A program made the position numbers and the translations under genes. Below are positions 12,931 through 26,430 of a stretch of DNA of 64,000 nucleotides, in pieces. This DNA comes from Diadophis punctatus similis (lineage: Eukaryota; Chordata; Lepidosauria; Squamata; Dipsadidae): the NCBI GenBank assembly GCA_023053685.1, contig JALIGW010000061.1, forward strand, positions 2,684,001-2,748,000, read 5' to 3'. The stretch's first letter is position 1. The number at the start of each line of letters is the position of its first letter. The notes under the pieces are model-generated. The model did not search any database. It was not told the DNA's origin and saw only the letters and a list, made by a program, of their open reading frames with translations.

Positions 12931-13375
12931 GAATTGAAACTACAATGCAGTGAGGTTTTTCACCCCAGATACTCACAAGCCTCAGCCAGGAATTCCACCC
13001 CCAGCTTCTGTGAATTCAAACTAAAATGGATTGAGGTTTTTCTCCCAGATACTCACAGGTCTCAGCCAGGAACTCCACCCCCAGCTTCTGTGAATTCAAA
13101 CTGCAATGGAGTGAGGTTTTTTCCCCCAGATACTACAAGGGTCTCACCAAAGAACTCCACCCCCAGCTTCTGTGAATTCAAACTACAATGGATTGAGGTT
13201 TTTTCCCGAGATACTCACAGGTCTCAGTCAGGAACTCCAACCCCAGCTTCTGTGAATTGAAAATACAATGCAGTGAGGTTTTTCCCCCCAGATACTCACA
13301 GGTCTCAGCCAGGAACTCCACCCCCAGCTTCTTTGAATTCAAACTACAATGGATTGAGGTTTTGTCCCCCAGATA
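12690..13375 (+). repeat. Block also found at 18,500-19,185 (offset 5,812 bp)
   Basis: About 8.5 monomers share an unusual set of variants with 18,502-19,187. They include ACTACAAGGGTCTCACCAAAG, seen only near 13,131 and 18,943 in this window, GGAACTCCAACCCC, and GAATTGAAAATACAATGCAG. The copies part at CACACGTCTC here against CACAGGTCTC there. The shared rare variant indicates a copy made from a common block rather than chance resemblance. Confidence 0.8.
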
Positions 13376-14280
13376 CTCACACGTCTCAGCCAGGAACTCC
13401 ACCAACAGCTTCTGTGAATTCAAACTACAATGGAGTGAGGTTTTTTCCCCGAGACACTAACAAGTCTCAGCCAGGAACTCCACCCGCAGCTTCTGTGAAT
13501 TCAAACTACAATGGAGTGAGGTTTCTTCCCCCAGATACTCACAGGTCTCAGCCAGGAACTCCACCCCCAGTTTCTGTGAATTCAAACTACAATGGAGTGA
13601 AGTTTTTCCCCCCAGATACTCACAGGTATCAGCAAGGAACTCCACCCCAGCTTCTGTGAATTGAAACTACAATGCAGTGAGGTTTTTCTCCCAGATACTC
13701 ACAGGTTTCAGCCAAGAACTCCACCCCCAGCTTCTGTGAATTCAAATTACAATGGAGTGAGGTTTTGTTCCCCCAGATACTCACAGGTCTCAGCCAAGAA
13801 CTCCACCCCCAGCTTCTGTGAATGCAAACTACAATGGAGTGAGGTTCCCCCCCCCAGATACTCACAGGTCTCAGCAAGGACCTCCACCCACAGCTTTTGT
13901 GAATTCAAACTACAATGGAGTGAGGTTTTCCCGCTGATACTCACAGGTCTCAGCCAGGAACTCCACCCCCAGCTTCTGTGAATTCAAACTAGAATGGAGA
14001 GAGGTTCCCCCCCGATACTCACAGGTCTCAGCCAGGAACTCCACCCCCAGCTTCTGTGAAATCAAACTACAATGGAGTGAGGTTTTTTTCCCAGATACTC
14101 ACAGGTCTTAGCCAGGAACTCCACCCCCAGCTTCTGTGAATTGAAACTACAATGCAGTGAGGTTTTGTTCCCCCAGATACTAACTGGTCTCAGCCAGGAA
14201 CTCCACGCCCAGCTTCTGTTAATTCAAACTACAATGGAGTGAGGTTTGTTCCCCCAGATACTCACAGGTCTCAGCCAGGA
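13376..14280 (+). repeat. Mixed monomers linking domain I blocks
   Basis: Ordinary monomers continue with no unique sequence. Notable variants are AGAATGGAGAGAGG near 13,990, which recurs near 25,790 and in part near 34,540, CTAACTGGTCTC near 14,180, and TTCTGTTAATTC near 14,215, where GAATTC is lost. The last is shared with about 25,535, 26,019, 34,760 and 36,140. I could not place this stretch in one longer duplicated block. Confidence 0.6.
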
Positions 14281-14289
14281 ACTCCACCC

Positions 14290-17210
14290 CCAGCTTCTGT
14301 GAATTCAAACTACAATGGAGTGAGGTTTCCCCCCCCCCAGATACTCACAGGTCTCAGCAAGGACCTCCACCCCCAGCTTTTGTGAATTCAAACTACAATG
14401 GAGTGAGGTTTTCCCGCCGATACTCACAGGTCTCAGCCAGGAACTCCACCCCCAGCTTCTGTGAATTCAAACTACAATGGAGTGAGGTTCCCCCCCCCCA
14501 ATACTCACAGGTCTCAGCCAGGAACTCCACCCCCAGCTTCTGTGAAATCAAACTACAATGGAGTGAGGTTTTTTTCCCAGATACTCACAGGTCTTAGCCA
14601 GGAACTCCACCCCCAGCTTCTGTGAATTCAAACTGCAATGGAGTGAGGTTTTTTCCCCCAGATACTAACAGGTCTCACCCAAGAACTCCACCCCCAGCTT
14701 CTGTGAATTCAAACTACAATGGATTGAGGTTTTTCCCCCCAGATACTCACAGGTCTCAGCCAGGAACTCCACCCCCAGCTTCTCTGAATTCAAACTACAA
14801 TGGAGTGAGGTTTCCCCCCCCAGATACTCACAGTTCTCAGCCAGAAACTCCACCCCCAGCTTCTGTGAATTCAATCTACAATGGAGTGAGGTTTTTTCCC
14901 CCAGATACTCACAGGTCTCAGCCAGGAACTCCATCCCCAGCTTCTGTGAATTCAAACTACAATGAAGTGAGGTTTTTTCCCCAGATACTCACAGGTCTCA
15001 GCCAGGAACTCCACGCCCAGCTTCTGTGAATTCAAATTACAATGGAGTGAGGTTTTTCCCCTCAAATACTCACAGGTCTCAGCCAGGAACTCCACCCCCA
15101 GCTTCTGTGAATTCAAACTACAATGGAGTGAGGTTTTCCCCCCCAGATACTCACAGCTCTCAGCCAGGAACTCCACCCCCAGCTTCTCTGAATTCAAACT
15201 ACAATGGAGTGAGGTTTTTTCCCCCCAGATAATCACATGTCTCAGCCAGGAACTCCACTCCAGCTTCTGTGAATTGAAACTAAAATGGAGTAAGGTTTAT
15301 TCCCCCCAGATACTCACAGGTCTCAGCCAGGAACTCCACCCCCAGTTTCTGTGAATTCAAACTACAATGGAGTGAAGTTTTTCCCCCCAGATACTCACAG
15401 GTATCAGCCAGGAACTCCACCCCCAGCTTCTGTGAATTCAAACTACAATGGAGTGAGGTTTCCCCCCCCCAGATACTCACAGGTCTCAGCAAGGACCTCC
15501 ACCCCCAGCTTTTGTGAATTCAAACTACAATGGAGTGAGGTTTTCCCGCCGATACTCACAGGTCTCAGCCAGGAACTCCACCCCCAGCTTCTGTGAATTC
15601 AAACTACAATGGAGTGAGGTTCCCCCCCCCGATACTCACAGGTCTCAGCCAGGAACTCCACCCCCAGCTTCTGTGAAATCAAACTACAATGGAGTGAGGT
15701 TTTTTTCCCAGATACTCACAGGTCTTAGCCAGGAACTCCACCCCCAGCTTCTGTGAATTCAAACTGCAATGGAGTGAGGTTTTTTCCCCCAGATACTAAC
15801 AGGTCTCACCCAAGAACTCCACCCCCAGCTTCTGTGAATTCAAACTACAATGGATTGAGGTTTTTCCCCCCAGATACTCACAGGTCTCAGCCAGGAACTC
15901 CACCCCCAGCTTCTCTGAATTCAAACTACAATGGAGTGAGGTTTCCCCCCCCCAGATACTCACAGGTCTCAGCCAGGAACTCCACCCCCAGCTTCTGTGA
16001 ATTCAAACTACAATGGAGTGAGGTTTTTTCCCCCCAGATACTCACAGGTCTCAGCCAGGAACTCCACCCCCAGCTTCTGTGAATTCAAACTACAATGGAG
16101 TGAGGTTTCCCCCTCAGATACTCACAGGTCTCAGCCAGGAACTCCACCCCCAGATTCTGTGAATTCAAACTACAATGGAGTGAGGTTTCCCCCCCAGATA
16201 CTCACAGGTCTCAGCCAGAAACTCCACCCCCAGCTTCTGTGAATTCAAACTACAATGGAGTGAGGTTTTTTCCCCCAGATACTCACAGGTCTCAGCCAGG
16301 AACTCCACCCCAGCTTCTGTGAATTGAAACTATAATGCAGTGAGGTTTTTCTCCCAGATACTCACAGGTCTCAGCCAAGACCTCCACCCCCAGCTTCTGT
16401 GAATTCAAACTACAATGGAGTGAGGTTTTGTTCCCCCAGATACTCACAGGTCTCAGCCAGGAACTCCACCCCTAGCTTCTGTGAATTCAAACTACAATGG
16501 AGTGAGGTTTCCCCCCCAGATACTCACAGGTCTCAGCCAGGAACTCCACCCCCAGATTCTGTGAATTCAAACTACAATGGAGTGAGGTTTCCCCCCCAGA
16601 TACTCACAGGTCTCAGCCAGAAACTCCACCCCCAGCTTCTGTGAATTCAAACTACATTGGAGTGAGGTTTTTCCCCCCAGATACTCACAGGTCTCAGCCA
16701 GGAACTCCATCCCCAGCTTCTGTGAATTCAAACTACAATGAAGTGAGGTTTTTTCCCCAGATACTCACAGGTCTCAGCCAGGAACTCCACGCCCAGCTTC
16801 TGTGAATTCAAACTACAATGGAGTGAGGTTTTTCCCCTCAAATACTCACAGGTCTCAGCCAGGAACTCCACCCCCAGCTTCTGTGAATTCAAACTACAAT
16901 GGAGTGAGGTTTTCCCCCCCAGATACTCACAGCTCTCAGCCAGGAACTCCACCCCCAGCTTCTCTGAATTCAAACTACAATGGAGTGAGGTTTTTCCCCC
17001 CAGATAATCACATGTCTCAGCCAGGAACTCCACTCCAGCTTATGTGAATTGAAACTAAAATGGAGTAAGGTTTATTCCCCCCAGATACTCACAGGTCTCA
17101 GCCAGGAACTCCACCCCCAGTTTCTGTGAATTCAAACTACAATGGAGTGAAGTTTTTCCCCCCAGATACTCACAGGTATCAGCCAGGAACTCCACCCCCA
17201 GCTTCTGTGA
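14290..17210 (+). repeat. Two M2-type blocks 1,131 bp apart, then the AATCACATG monomers
   Basis: Module M2 starts with AAACTGCAATGG followed by CTAACAGGTCTCACCCAAG. Here it starts at about 14,630 and 15,761, an offset of 1,131 bp or 14 monomers. The preceding CCCGCCGATAC and GTGAAATCAAAC monomers are duplicated with it. Both copies lead to CCCTCAAATAC and CTCACAGCTCTC monomers and to the AATCACATG / GTAAGGTTTATT pair (about 15,230 and 17,010). The second copy has extra CCAGATTCTGTG monomers near 16,150 and 16,555. Confidence 0.8.
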
Positions 17211-18500
17211 AATCAAACTACAATGGAGTGAGGTTTTTTTCCCAGATACTCACAGGTCTCAGCCAGGAACTCCACCCCCAGCTTCTGTGAATTCAAACTA
17301 CAATGGAGTGAGGTTTTTTCCAAGATACTCACAGGTCTCAGCCAGGAACTCGAACCCCAGCTTCTGTGAATTGAAAATACAATGCAGTGAGGTTTCCCCC
17401 CCCCCAGATACTCACAGGAATCAGCCAGGAACTCCAACCCCAGCTTCTGTGAATTCAAACTACAATGCAGCGGGGTTTTCCCCCCCAGATACTCACAAAT
17501 CTCATCCAGGAACTCCACCCCCAGCTTCTGTGAATTCAAACTACAATGGATTGAGGTTTTGTCCCGCAGATACTCACACGTCTCAGCCAGGAACTCCACC
17601 AACAGGTTCTGTGAATTCAAACTACAATGGAGTGAGGTTTGTTCCCCCAGATACTCACAGGTCTCAGCCAGGAACTCCACCCCCAGCTTCTGTGAATTCA
17701 AACTACAATGGAGTGAGGTTTCTTCCCCCAGATACTCACAGGTCTCAGCCAGGAACTCCACGCCCAGCTTCTGTGAATTCAAACTACAATGTAGTGAGGT
17801 TTCTTCCCCCAGATACTCACAGGTCTCAGCCAGGAACTCCACCCCCAGCTTCTGTGAATTCAAACTACAATGGAGTGAGGTTTGTTCCCCCAGATACTCA
17901 CAGGTCTCAGCCAGGAACTCCACCCCCAGTTTCTGTGAATTCAAACTACAATGGAGTGAAGTTTTTCCCCCCAGATACTCACAGGTATCAGCCAGGAACT
18001 CCACCCCAGCTTCTGTGAATTGAAACTACAATGCAGTGAGGTTTTTCTCCCAGATACTCACAGGTCTCAGCCAAGAACTCCACCCCCAGCTTCTGTGAAT
18101 TCAAACTACAATGGAGTGAGGTTTTGTTCCCCCAGATACTCACAGGTCTCAGCCAAGAACTCCACCCCCAGCTTCTGTGAATTCAAACTACAATGGAGTG
18201 AGGTTTTCCCCCCCCAGATACTCACAGGTCTCAGCAAGGACCTCCACCCCCAGCTTTTGTGAATTCAAACTACAATGGAGTGAGGTTTTCCCGCTGATAC
18301 TCACAGGTCTTAGCCAGGAACTCCACCCCCAGCTTCTGTGAATTCAAACTACAATGGAGTGAGGTTCCCCCCCCAGATACTCACAGGTCTCAGCCAGGAA
18401 CTCCACCCCCAGCTTCTGTGAAATCAAACTACAATGGAGTGAGGTTTTTTTCCCAGATACTCACAGGTCTTAGCCAGGAACTCCACCCCCAGCTTCTGTG
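17211..18500 (+). repeat. M1 copy and downstream monomers, repeated at 20,870-21,980
   Basis: The leader near 17,320 reads CCAAGATAC instead of CCGAGATAC, a CpG-to-CpA change. The rest of M1 follows, and from about 17,400 to 18,500 the stretch matches 20,870-21,980 at an offset near 3,475 bp. It includes the GTAGTGAGG monomer, the GCCAAGAACTCC pair and CAAGGACCTCC. Confidence 0.8.
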
Positions 18501-20690
18501 AATTGAAACTACAATGCAGTGAGGTTTTGTTCCCCCAGATACTCACGGGTCTCAGCTAGGAAGTCCACGCCCAGCTTCTGTGAATTGAAACTACAATGGA
18601 GTGAGGTTTGTTCCCCCAAATACTCACAGGTCTCAGCCAGGAACTCCACCCCCAGCTTCTGTGAATTCAAACTACAATGGAGTGAAGTGTTTCCCCCGAG
18701 ATACTCACAGGTATCAGCCAGGAACTCCACCCCAGCTACTGTGAATTGAAACTACAATGCAGTGAGGTTTTTCCCCCCAGATACTCACAAGCCTCAGCCA
18801 GGAATTCCACCCCCAGCTTCTGTGAATTCAAACTAAAATGGATTGAGGTTTTTCTCCCAGATACTCACAGGTCTCAGCCAGGAACTCCACCCCCAGCTTC
18901 TGTGAATTCAAACTGCAATGGAGTGAGGTTTTTTCCCCCAGATACTACAAGGGTCTCACCAAAGAACTCCACCCCCAGCTTCTGTGAATTCAAACTACAA
19001 TGGATTGAGGGTTTTTTCCGAGAAACTCACAGGTCTCAGTCAGGAACTCCAACCCCAGCTTCTGTGAATTGAAAATACAATGCAGTGAGGTTTTTCCCCC
19101 CAGATACTCACAGGTCTCAGCCAGGAACTCCACCCGCAGCTTCTTTGAATTCAAACTACAATGGATTGAGGTTTTGTCCCCCAGATACTCACAGGTCTCA
19201 GCCAGGAACTCCACCCCCAGCTTCTGTGAATTCAAACTACAATGGAGTGAGGTTTCCCCCCCAGATACTCACAGGTCTCAGCCAGGAACTCCACCCCCAG
19301 CTTCTGTGAATTCAAACTACAATGGAGTGAGGTTTCCCCCCCAGATACTCACAGGTCTCAGCCAGAAACTCCACCCCCAGCTTCTGTGAATTCAAACTAC
19401 AATGGAGTGAGGTTTTTTTCCCCAGATACTCACAGGTCTCAGCCAGGAACTCCATCCCCAGCTTCTGTGAATTCAAACTACAATGAAGTGAGGTTTTTTC
19501 CCCAGATACTCACAGGTCTCAGTCAGGAACTCCACCCCCAGCTTCTGTGAATTCAAACTACAATGGAGTGAAGTTTTCCCCCCCAGATACTCACAGCTCT
19601 CAGCCAGGAACTCCACCCCCAGCTTCTCTGAATTCAAACTACAATGGAGTGAGGTTTCCCCCCCCCCCAGATACTCACAGGTCTCAGCAAGGACCTCCAC
19701 CCCCAGCTTTTGTGAATTCAAACTACAATGGAGTGAGGTTTTCCCGCCGATACTCACAGGTCTCAGCCAGGAACTCCACCCCCAGCTTCTGTGAATTCAA
19801 ACTACAATGGAGTGAGGTTCCCCCCCCCGATACTCACAGGTCTCAGCCAGGAACTCCACCCCCAGCTTCTGTGAAATCAAACTACAATGGAGTGAGGTTT
19901 TTTTCCCAGATACTCACAGGTCTAAGCCAGGAACTCCACCCCCAGCTTCTGTGAATTCAAACTGCAATGGAGTGAGGTTTTTTCCCCCAGATACTAACAG
20001 GTCTCACCCAAGAACTCCACCCCCAGCTTCTGTGAATTCAAACTACAATGGATTGAGGTTTTTCCCCCCAGATACTCACAGGTCTCAGCCAGGAACTCCA
20101 CCCCCAGCTTCTCTGAATTCAAACTACAATGGAGTGAGGTTTCCCCCCCCAGATACTCACAGGTCTCAGCCAGGAACTCCACCCCCAGCTTCTGTGAATT
20201 CAAACTACAATGGAGTGAGGTTTTTCCCCCCAGATACTCACAGGTCTCAGCCAGGAACTCCACCCCCAGCTTCTGTGAATTCAAACTACAATGGAGTGAG
20301 GTTTCCCCCCCAGATACTCACAGGTCTCAGCCAGGAACTCCACCCCCAGATTCTGTGAATTCAAACTACAATGGAGTGAGGTTTCCCCCCCAGATACTCA
20401 CAGGTCTCAGCCAGAAACTCCACCCCCAGCTTCTGTGAATTCAAACTACAATGGAGTGAGGTTTTTCCCCTCAAATACTCACAGGTCTCAGCCAGGAACT
20501 CCACCCCCAGCTTCTGTGAATTCAAACTGCAATGGAGTGAGGTTTTCCCCCCCAGATACTCACAGCTCTCAGAAGGAACTCCACCCCCAGCTTCTCTGAA
20601 TTCAAACTACAATGGAGTGAGTTTTTTTCCCCCCAGATAATCACATGTCTCAGCCAGTAACTCCACTCCAGCTTCTGTGAATTGAAACTA
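18501..20690 (+). repeat. Block shared with 12.7 kb, followed by an M2 block
   Basis: The first 690 bp match 12,690-13,375. They are followed by homogeneous GGTTTCCCCCCCAG monomers near 19,250-19,400, then CTCACAGCTCTC, CCCGCCGATAC and an M2 start near 19,959. The M2 block is shorter than at 4.0 kb. It reaches the AATCACATG monomer near 20,640, where the previous monomer has CTCAGAAGGAACTCC, a small local deletion of the usual CCAG. Confidence 0.72.
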
Positions 20691-22590
20691 AAATGGAGTA
20701 AGGTTTATTCCCCCCAGATACTCACAGGTCTCAGCCAGGAACTCCACCCCCAGTTTCTGTGAATTCAAACTACAATGGAGTGAAGTTTTTCCCCCCAGAT
20801 ACTCACAGGTCTCAGCCAGGAACTCCACCCCCAGCTTCTGTGAATTCAAACTACAATGGAGTGAGGTTTCCCCCCCCCCCAGATACTCACAGGAATCAGC
20901 CAGGAACTCCACCCCCAGCTTCTGTGAATTCAAACTACAATGAAGCGGGGTTTTTCCCCCCAGATACTCACAAGTCTCATCCAGGAACTCCACCCCCAGC
21001 TTCTGTGAATTCAAACTACAATGGATTGAGGTTTTGTCCCCCAGATACTCACACGTCTCAGCCAGGAACTCCACCAACAGCTTCTGTGAATTCAAACTAC
21101 AATGGAGTGAGGTTTGTTCCCCCAGATACTCACAGGTCTCAGCCAGGAACTCCACCCCCAGCTTCTGTGAATTCAAACTACAATGGAGTGAGGTTTCTTC
21201 CCCCAGATACTCACAGGTCTCAGCCAGGAACTCCACGCCCAGCTTCTGTGAATTCAAACTACAATGTAGTGAGGTTTCTTCCCCCAGATACTCACAGGTC
21301 TCAGCCAGGAACTCCACCCCCAGCTTCTGTGAATTCAAACTACAATGGAGTGAGGTTTGTTTCCCCAGATACTCACAGGTCTCAGCCAGGAACTCCACCC
21401 CCAGTTTCTGTGAATTCAAACTACAATGGAGTGAAGTTTTTCCCCCCAGATACTCACAGGTATCAGCCAGGAACTCCACCCCAGCTTCTGTGAATTGAAA
21501 CTACAATGCAGTGAGGTTTTTCTCCCAGATACTCACAGGTCTCAGCCAAGAACTCCACCCCCAGCTTCTGTGAATTCAAACTACAATGGAGTGAGGTTTT
21601 GTTCCCCCAGATACTCACAGGTCTCAGCCAAGAACTCCACCCCCAGCTTCTGTGAATTCAAACTACAATGGAGTGAGGTTTCCCCCCCCCAGATACTCAC
21701 AGGTCTCAGCAAGGACCTCCACCCCCAGCTTTTGTGAATTCAAACTACAATGGAGTGAGGTTTTCCCGCTGATACTCACAGGTCTTAGCCAGGAACTCCA
21801 CCCCCAGCTTCTGTGAATTCAAACTACAATGGAGTGAGGTTCCCCCCCCCCCCAGATACTCACAGGTCTCAGCAAGGAACTCCACCCCCAGCTTCTGTGA
21901 AATCAAACTACAATGGAGTGAGGTTTTTTCCCCAGATACTCACAGGTCTTAGCCAGGAACTCCACCCCCAGCTTCTGTGAATTGAAACTACAATGCAGTG
22001 AGGTTTTGTTCCCCCAGATACTCACGGGTCTCAGCCAGGAAGTCCACGCCCAGCTTCTGTGAATTGAAACTACAATGGAGTGAGGTTTGTTCCCCCAGAT
22101 ACTCACAGGTCTCAGCCAGGAACTCCACCCCCAGCTTCTGTGAATTCAAACTACAATGGAGTGAAGTGTTTCCCCCGAGATACTCACAGGTATCAGCCAG
22201 GAACTCAACCCCAGCTTCTGTGAATTGAAACTACAATGCAGTGAGGTTTTTCCCCCCAGATACTCACAAGACTCAGCCAGGAATTCCACCCCCAGCTTCT
22301 GTGAATTCAAACTACAATGGAGTGAGGTTCCCCCCCCAGATACTCACAGGTCTCAGCCAGGAACTCCACCCCCAGCTTCTGTGAAATCAAACTACAATGG
22401 AGTGAGGTTTTTTTCCCAGATACTCACAGGTCTTAGCCAGGAACTCCACCCCCAGCTTCTCTGAATTCAAACTACAATGGAGTGAGTTTTTTTCCCCCCA
22501 GATAATCACATGTCTCAGCCAGGAACTCCACTCCAGCTTCTGTGAATTGAAACTAAAATGGAGTAAGGTTTATTCCCCCCAGATACTCAC
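20691..22590 (+). repeat. Shortened M1 copy, then block matching 2.6-3.6 kb
   Basis: The stretch starts with the GTAAGGTTTATT monomer and goes straight to ACAGGAATCAGCC near 20,890, so the CCGAG and GAAAATACAATGCAG leader monomers of M1 are missing here. From about 21,660 to 22,590 the order matches 2,665-3,590 at offset about 18,995 bp, including GGAACTCAACCCC near 22,201 and ACAAGACTCAG near 22,266. Confidence 0.78.
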
Positions 22591-24925
22591 AGGTCTCAGC
22601 AAGGACCTCCACCCCCAGCTTTTGTGAATTCAAACTACAATGGAGTGAGGTTTTCCCGCCGATACTCACAGGTCTCAGCCAGGAACTCCACCCCCAGCTT
22701 CTGTGAATTCAAACTACAATGGAGTGAGGTTCCCCCCCCCCCGATACTCACAGGTCTCAGCCAGGAACTCCACCCCCAGCTTCTGTGAAATCAAACTACA
22801 ATGGAGTGAGGTTTTTTTCCCAGATACTCACAGGTCTTAGCCAGGAACTCCACCCCCAGCTTCTGTGAATTCAAACTGCAATGGAGTGAGGTTTTTTCCC
22901 CCAGATACTAACAGGTCTCACCCAAGAACTCCACCCCCAGCTTCTGTGAATTCAAACTACAATGGATTGAGGTTTTTCCCCCCAGATACTCACAGGTCTC
23001 AGCCAGGAACTCCACCCCCAGCTTCTCTGAATTCAAACTACAATGGAGTGAGGTTTCCCCCCCCCCAGATACTCACAGGTCTCAGCCAGGAACTCCACCC
23101 CCAGCTTCTGTGAATTCAAACTACAATGGAGTGAGGTTTTTTCCCCCCAGATACTCACAGGTCTCAGCCAGGAACTCCACCCCCAGCTTCTGTGAATTCA
23201 AACTACAATGGAGTGAGGTTTCCCCCCCAGATACTCACAGGTCTCAGCCAGGAACTCCACCCCCAGATTCTGTGAATTCAAACTACAATGGAGTGAGGTT
23301 TCCCCCCCAGATACTCACAGGACTCAGCCAGAAACTCCACCCCCAGCTTTTGTGAATTCAAACTACAATGGAGTGAGGTTTTTTCCCCCAGATACTCACA
23401 GGTCTCAGCCAGGAACTCCATCCCCAGCTTCTGTGAATTCAAACTACAATGAAGTGAGGTTTTTTCCCCAGATACTCACAGGTCTCAGCCAGGAACTCCA
23501 CGCCCAGCTTCTGTGAATTCAAATTACAATGGAGTGAGGTTTTTCCCCTCAAATACTCACAGGTCTCAGCCAGGAACTCCACCCCCAGCTTCTGTGAATT
23601 CAAACTACAATGGAGTGAGGTTTTCCCCCCCAGATACTCACAGCTCTCAGCCAGGAACTCCACCCCCAGCTTCTCTGAATTCAAACTACAATGGAGTGAG
23701 GTTTTTTCCCCCCAGATAATCACATGTCTCAGCCAGGAACTCCACTCCAGCTTCTGTGAATTGAAACTAAAATGGAGTAAGGTTTATTCCCCCCAGATAC
23801 TCACAGGTCTCAGCCAGGAACTCCACCCCCAGTTTCTGTGAATTCAAACTACAATGGAGTGAAGTTTTTCCCCCCAGATACTCACAGGTATCAGCCAGGA
23901 ACTCCACCCCTAGCTTCTGTGAAATCAAACTACAATGGAGTGAGGTTTTTTTCCCAGATACTCACAGGTCTCAGCCAGGAACTCCACCCCCAGCTTCTGT
24001 GAATTCAAACTACAATGGAGTGAGGTTTTTTTCCGAGATACTCACAGGTCTCAGCCAGGAACTCGAACCCCAGCTTCTGTGAATTGAAAATACAATGCAG
24101 TGAGGTTTCCCCCCCCCCAGATACTCACAGGAATCAGCCAGGAACTCCACCCCCAGCTTCTGTGAATTCAAACTACAATGCAGCGGGGTTTTTCCCCCCA
24201 GATACTCACAAGTCTCATCCAGGAACTCCACCCCCAGCTTCTGTGAATTCAAACCACAATGGATTGAGGTTTTGTTCCCCAGATACTCACACGTCTCAGC
24301 CAGGAACTCCACCAACAGCTTCTGTGAATTCAAACTACAATGGAGTGAGGTTTGTTCCCCCAGATACTCACAGGTCTCAGCCAGGAACTCCACCCCCAGC
24401 TTCTGTGAATTCAAACTACAATGGAGTGAGGTTTCTTCCCCCAGATACTCACAGGTCTCAGCCAGGAACTCCACGCCCAGCTTCTGTGAATTCAAACTAC
24501 AATGGAGTGAGGTTTCTTCCCCCAGATACTCACAGGTCTCAGCCAGGAACTCCACCCCCAGCTTCTGTGAATTCAAACTACAATGGAGTGAGGTTTGTTC
24601 CCCCAGATACTCACAGGTCTCAGCCAGGAACTCCACCCCCAGTTTCTGTGAATTCAAACTACAATGGAGTGAAGTTTTTCCCCCCAGATACTCACAGGTA
24701 TCAGCCAGGAACTCCACCCCAGCTTCTGTGAATTGAAACTACAATGCAGTGAGGTTTTTCTCCCAGATACTCACAGGTCTCAGCCAGGAACTCCACCCCC
24801 AGCTTCTGTGAATTCAAACTACAATGGAGTGAAGTGTTTCCCCCGAGATACTCACAGGTATCAGCCAGGAACTCCACCCCAGCTTCTGTGAATTGAAACT
24901 ACAATGCAGTGAGGTTTTTCCCCCC
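22591..24925 (+). repeat. Higher-order repeat A, partial third copy
   Basis: It matches 3,757-6,090 at offset about 18,834 bp, and 1-2,128 over the shared part, including M2 (start near 22,873), AATCACATG near 23,718 and M1 (leader 24,033). The offset change from 18,995 to 18,834 at about 22,585 equals two monomers, deleted at the left edge. The match ends near 24,925, where ACAGGTCTCAGCC with TTCTTTGAATTC replaces ACAAGCCACAGCC. Confidence 0.85.
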
Positions 24926-25340
24926 AGATACTCACAGGTCTCAGCCAGGAACTCCACCCCCAGCTTCTTTGAATTCAAACTACAATGGATTGAGGTTTTG
25001 TCCCCCAGATACTCACACGTCTCAGCCAGGAACTCCACCAACAGCTTCTGTGAATTCAAACTACAATGGATTGAGGTTTTTTTCCGAGATACTCACAGGT
25101 CTCAGCCAGGAACTCCAACCCCAGCTTCTGTGAATTGAAAATACAATGCAGTGAGGTTTTTCCCCCCAGATACTCACAGGTCTCAGCCAGGAACTCCACC
25201 CCCAGCTTCTTTGAATTCAAACTACAATGGATTGAGGTTTTGTCCCCCAGATACTCACACGTCTCAGCCAGGAACTCCACCAACAGCTTCTGTGAATTCA
25301 AACTACAATGGAGTGAGGTTTTTTCCCCGAGATACTAACA
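24893..25340 (+). repeat. 242-bp (three-monomer) tandem duplication
   Basis: Three monomers, with AATGCAGTGAGG, TTCTTTGAATTC / GGATTGAGGTTTTGT and CACACGTCTC / CACCAACAGC, appear near 24,893-25,130 and again near 25,135-25,340, an offset of 242 bp. The linking monomer carries CCGAGATAC and CTCCAACCCC. A single copy of the same trio is seen near 13,257 and 32,178. Confidence 0.8.
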
Positions 25341-25477
25341 AGTCTCCGCCAGGAACTCCACCCGCAGCTTCTGTGAATTCAAACTACAATGGAGTGAGGT
25401 TTCTTCCCCCAGATACTCACAGGTCTCAGCCAAGAACTCCACCCCCAGCTTCTGTGAATTCAAACTACAATGGAGTG

Positions 25478-26430
25478 AGGTTTTGTTCCCCCAGATACTC
25501 ACGGGTCTCAGCCAGGAACTCCACGCCCAGCTTCTGTTAATTCAAACTACAATGGAGTGAGGTTTGTTCCCCCAGATACTCACAGGTCTCAGCCAGGAAC
25601 TCCACCCCCAGCTTCTGTGAATTCAAACTACAATGGAGTGAGGTTTTCCCCCCCCCCAGATACTCACAGGTCTCAGCAAGGACCTCCACCCCCAGCTTTT
25701 GTGAATTCAAACTACAATGGAGTGAGGTTTTCCCGCCGATACTCACAGGTCTCAGCCAGGAACTCCACCCCCAGCTTCTGTGAATTCAAACTAGAATGGA
25801 GAGAGGTTCCCCCCCGATACTCACACGTCTCAGCCAGGAACTCCACCCCCAGCTTCTGTGAAATCAAACTACAATGGAGTGAGGTTTTTTTCCCAGATAC
25901 TCACAGGTCTTAGCCAGGAACTCCACCCCCAGCTTCTGTGAATTGAAACTACAATGCAGTGAGGTTTTGTTCCCCCAGATACTCACGGGTCTCAGCCAGG
26001 AACTCCACGCCCAGCTTCTGTTAATTCAAACTACAATGGAGTGAGGTTTGTTCCCCCAGATACTCACAGGTCTCAGCCAGGAACTCCACCCCCAGCTTCT
26101 GTGAATTCAAACTACAATGGAGTGAGGTTTTCCCCCCCCCCAGATACTCACAGGTCTCAGCAAGGACCTCCACCCCCAGCTTTTGTGAATTCAAACTACA
26201 ATGGAGTGAGGTTTTCCCGCCGATACTCACAGGTCTCAGCCAGGAACTCCACCCCCAGCTTCTGTGAATTCAAACTACAATGGAGTGAGGTTCCCCCCCC
26301 GATACTCACAGGTCTCAGCCAGGAACTCCACCCCCAGCTTCTGTGAAATCAAACTACAATGGAGTGAGGTTTTTTTCCCAGATACTCACAGGTCTTAGCC
26401 AGGAACTCCACCCCCAGCTTCTGTGAATTC
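25478..26430 (+). repeat. 484-bp (six-monomer) tandem duplication
   Basis: Six monomers are duplicated head to tail, 25,478-25,961 and 25,962-26,430. Shared markers are CTCACGGGTCTC, CACGCCCAGC, TTCTGTTAATTC, CAAGGACCTCC and CCCGCCGATAC. The first copy has AGAATGGAGAGAGG near 25,790 where the second has ACAATGGAGTGAGG, so the two have since diverged or were made from slightly different parents. Confidence 0.82.

Noticed and set aside
17213..18004. Minus-strand open frames up to 263 codons repeating a KLGVEFLAETCEYLG motif
   Set aside because: Same cause as above. I see no unique ends and no recognisable domain, and the frame is broken many times along the array. Kept only as a hint on the origin of the unit.
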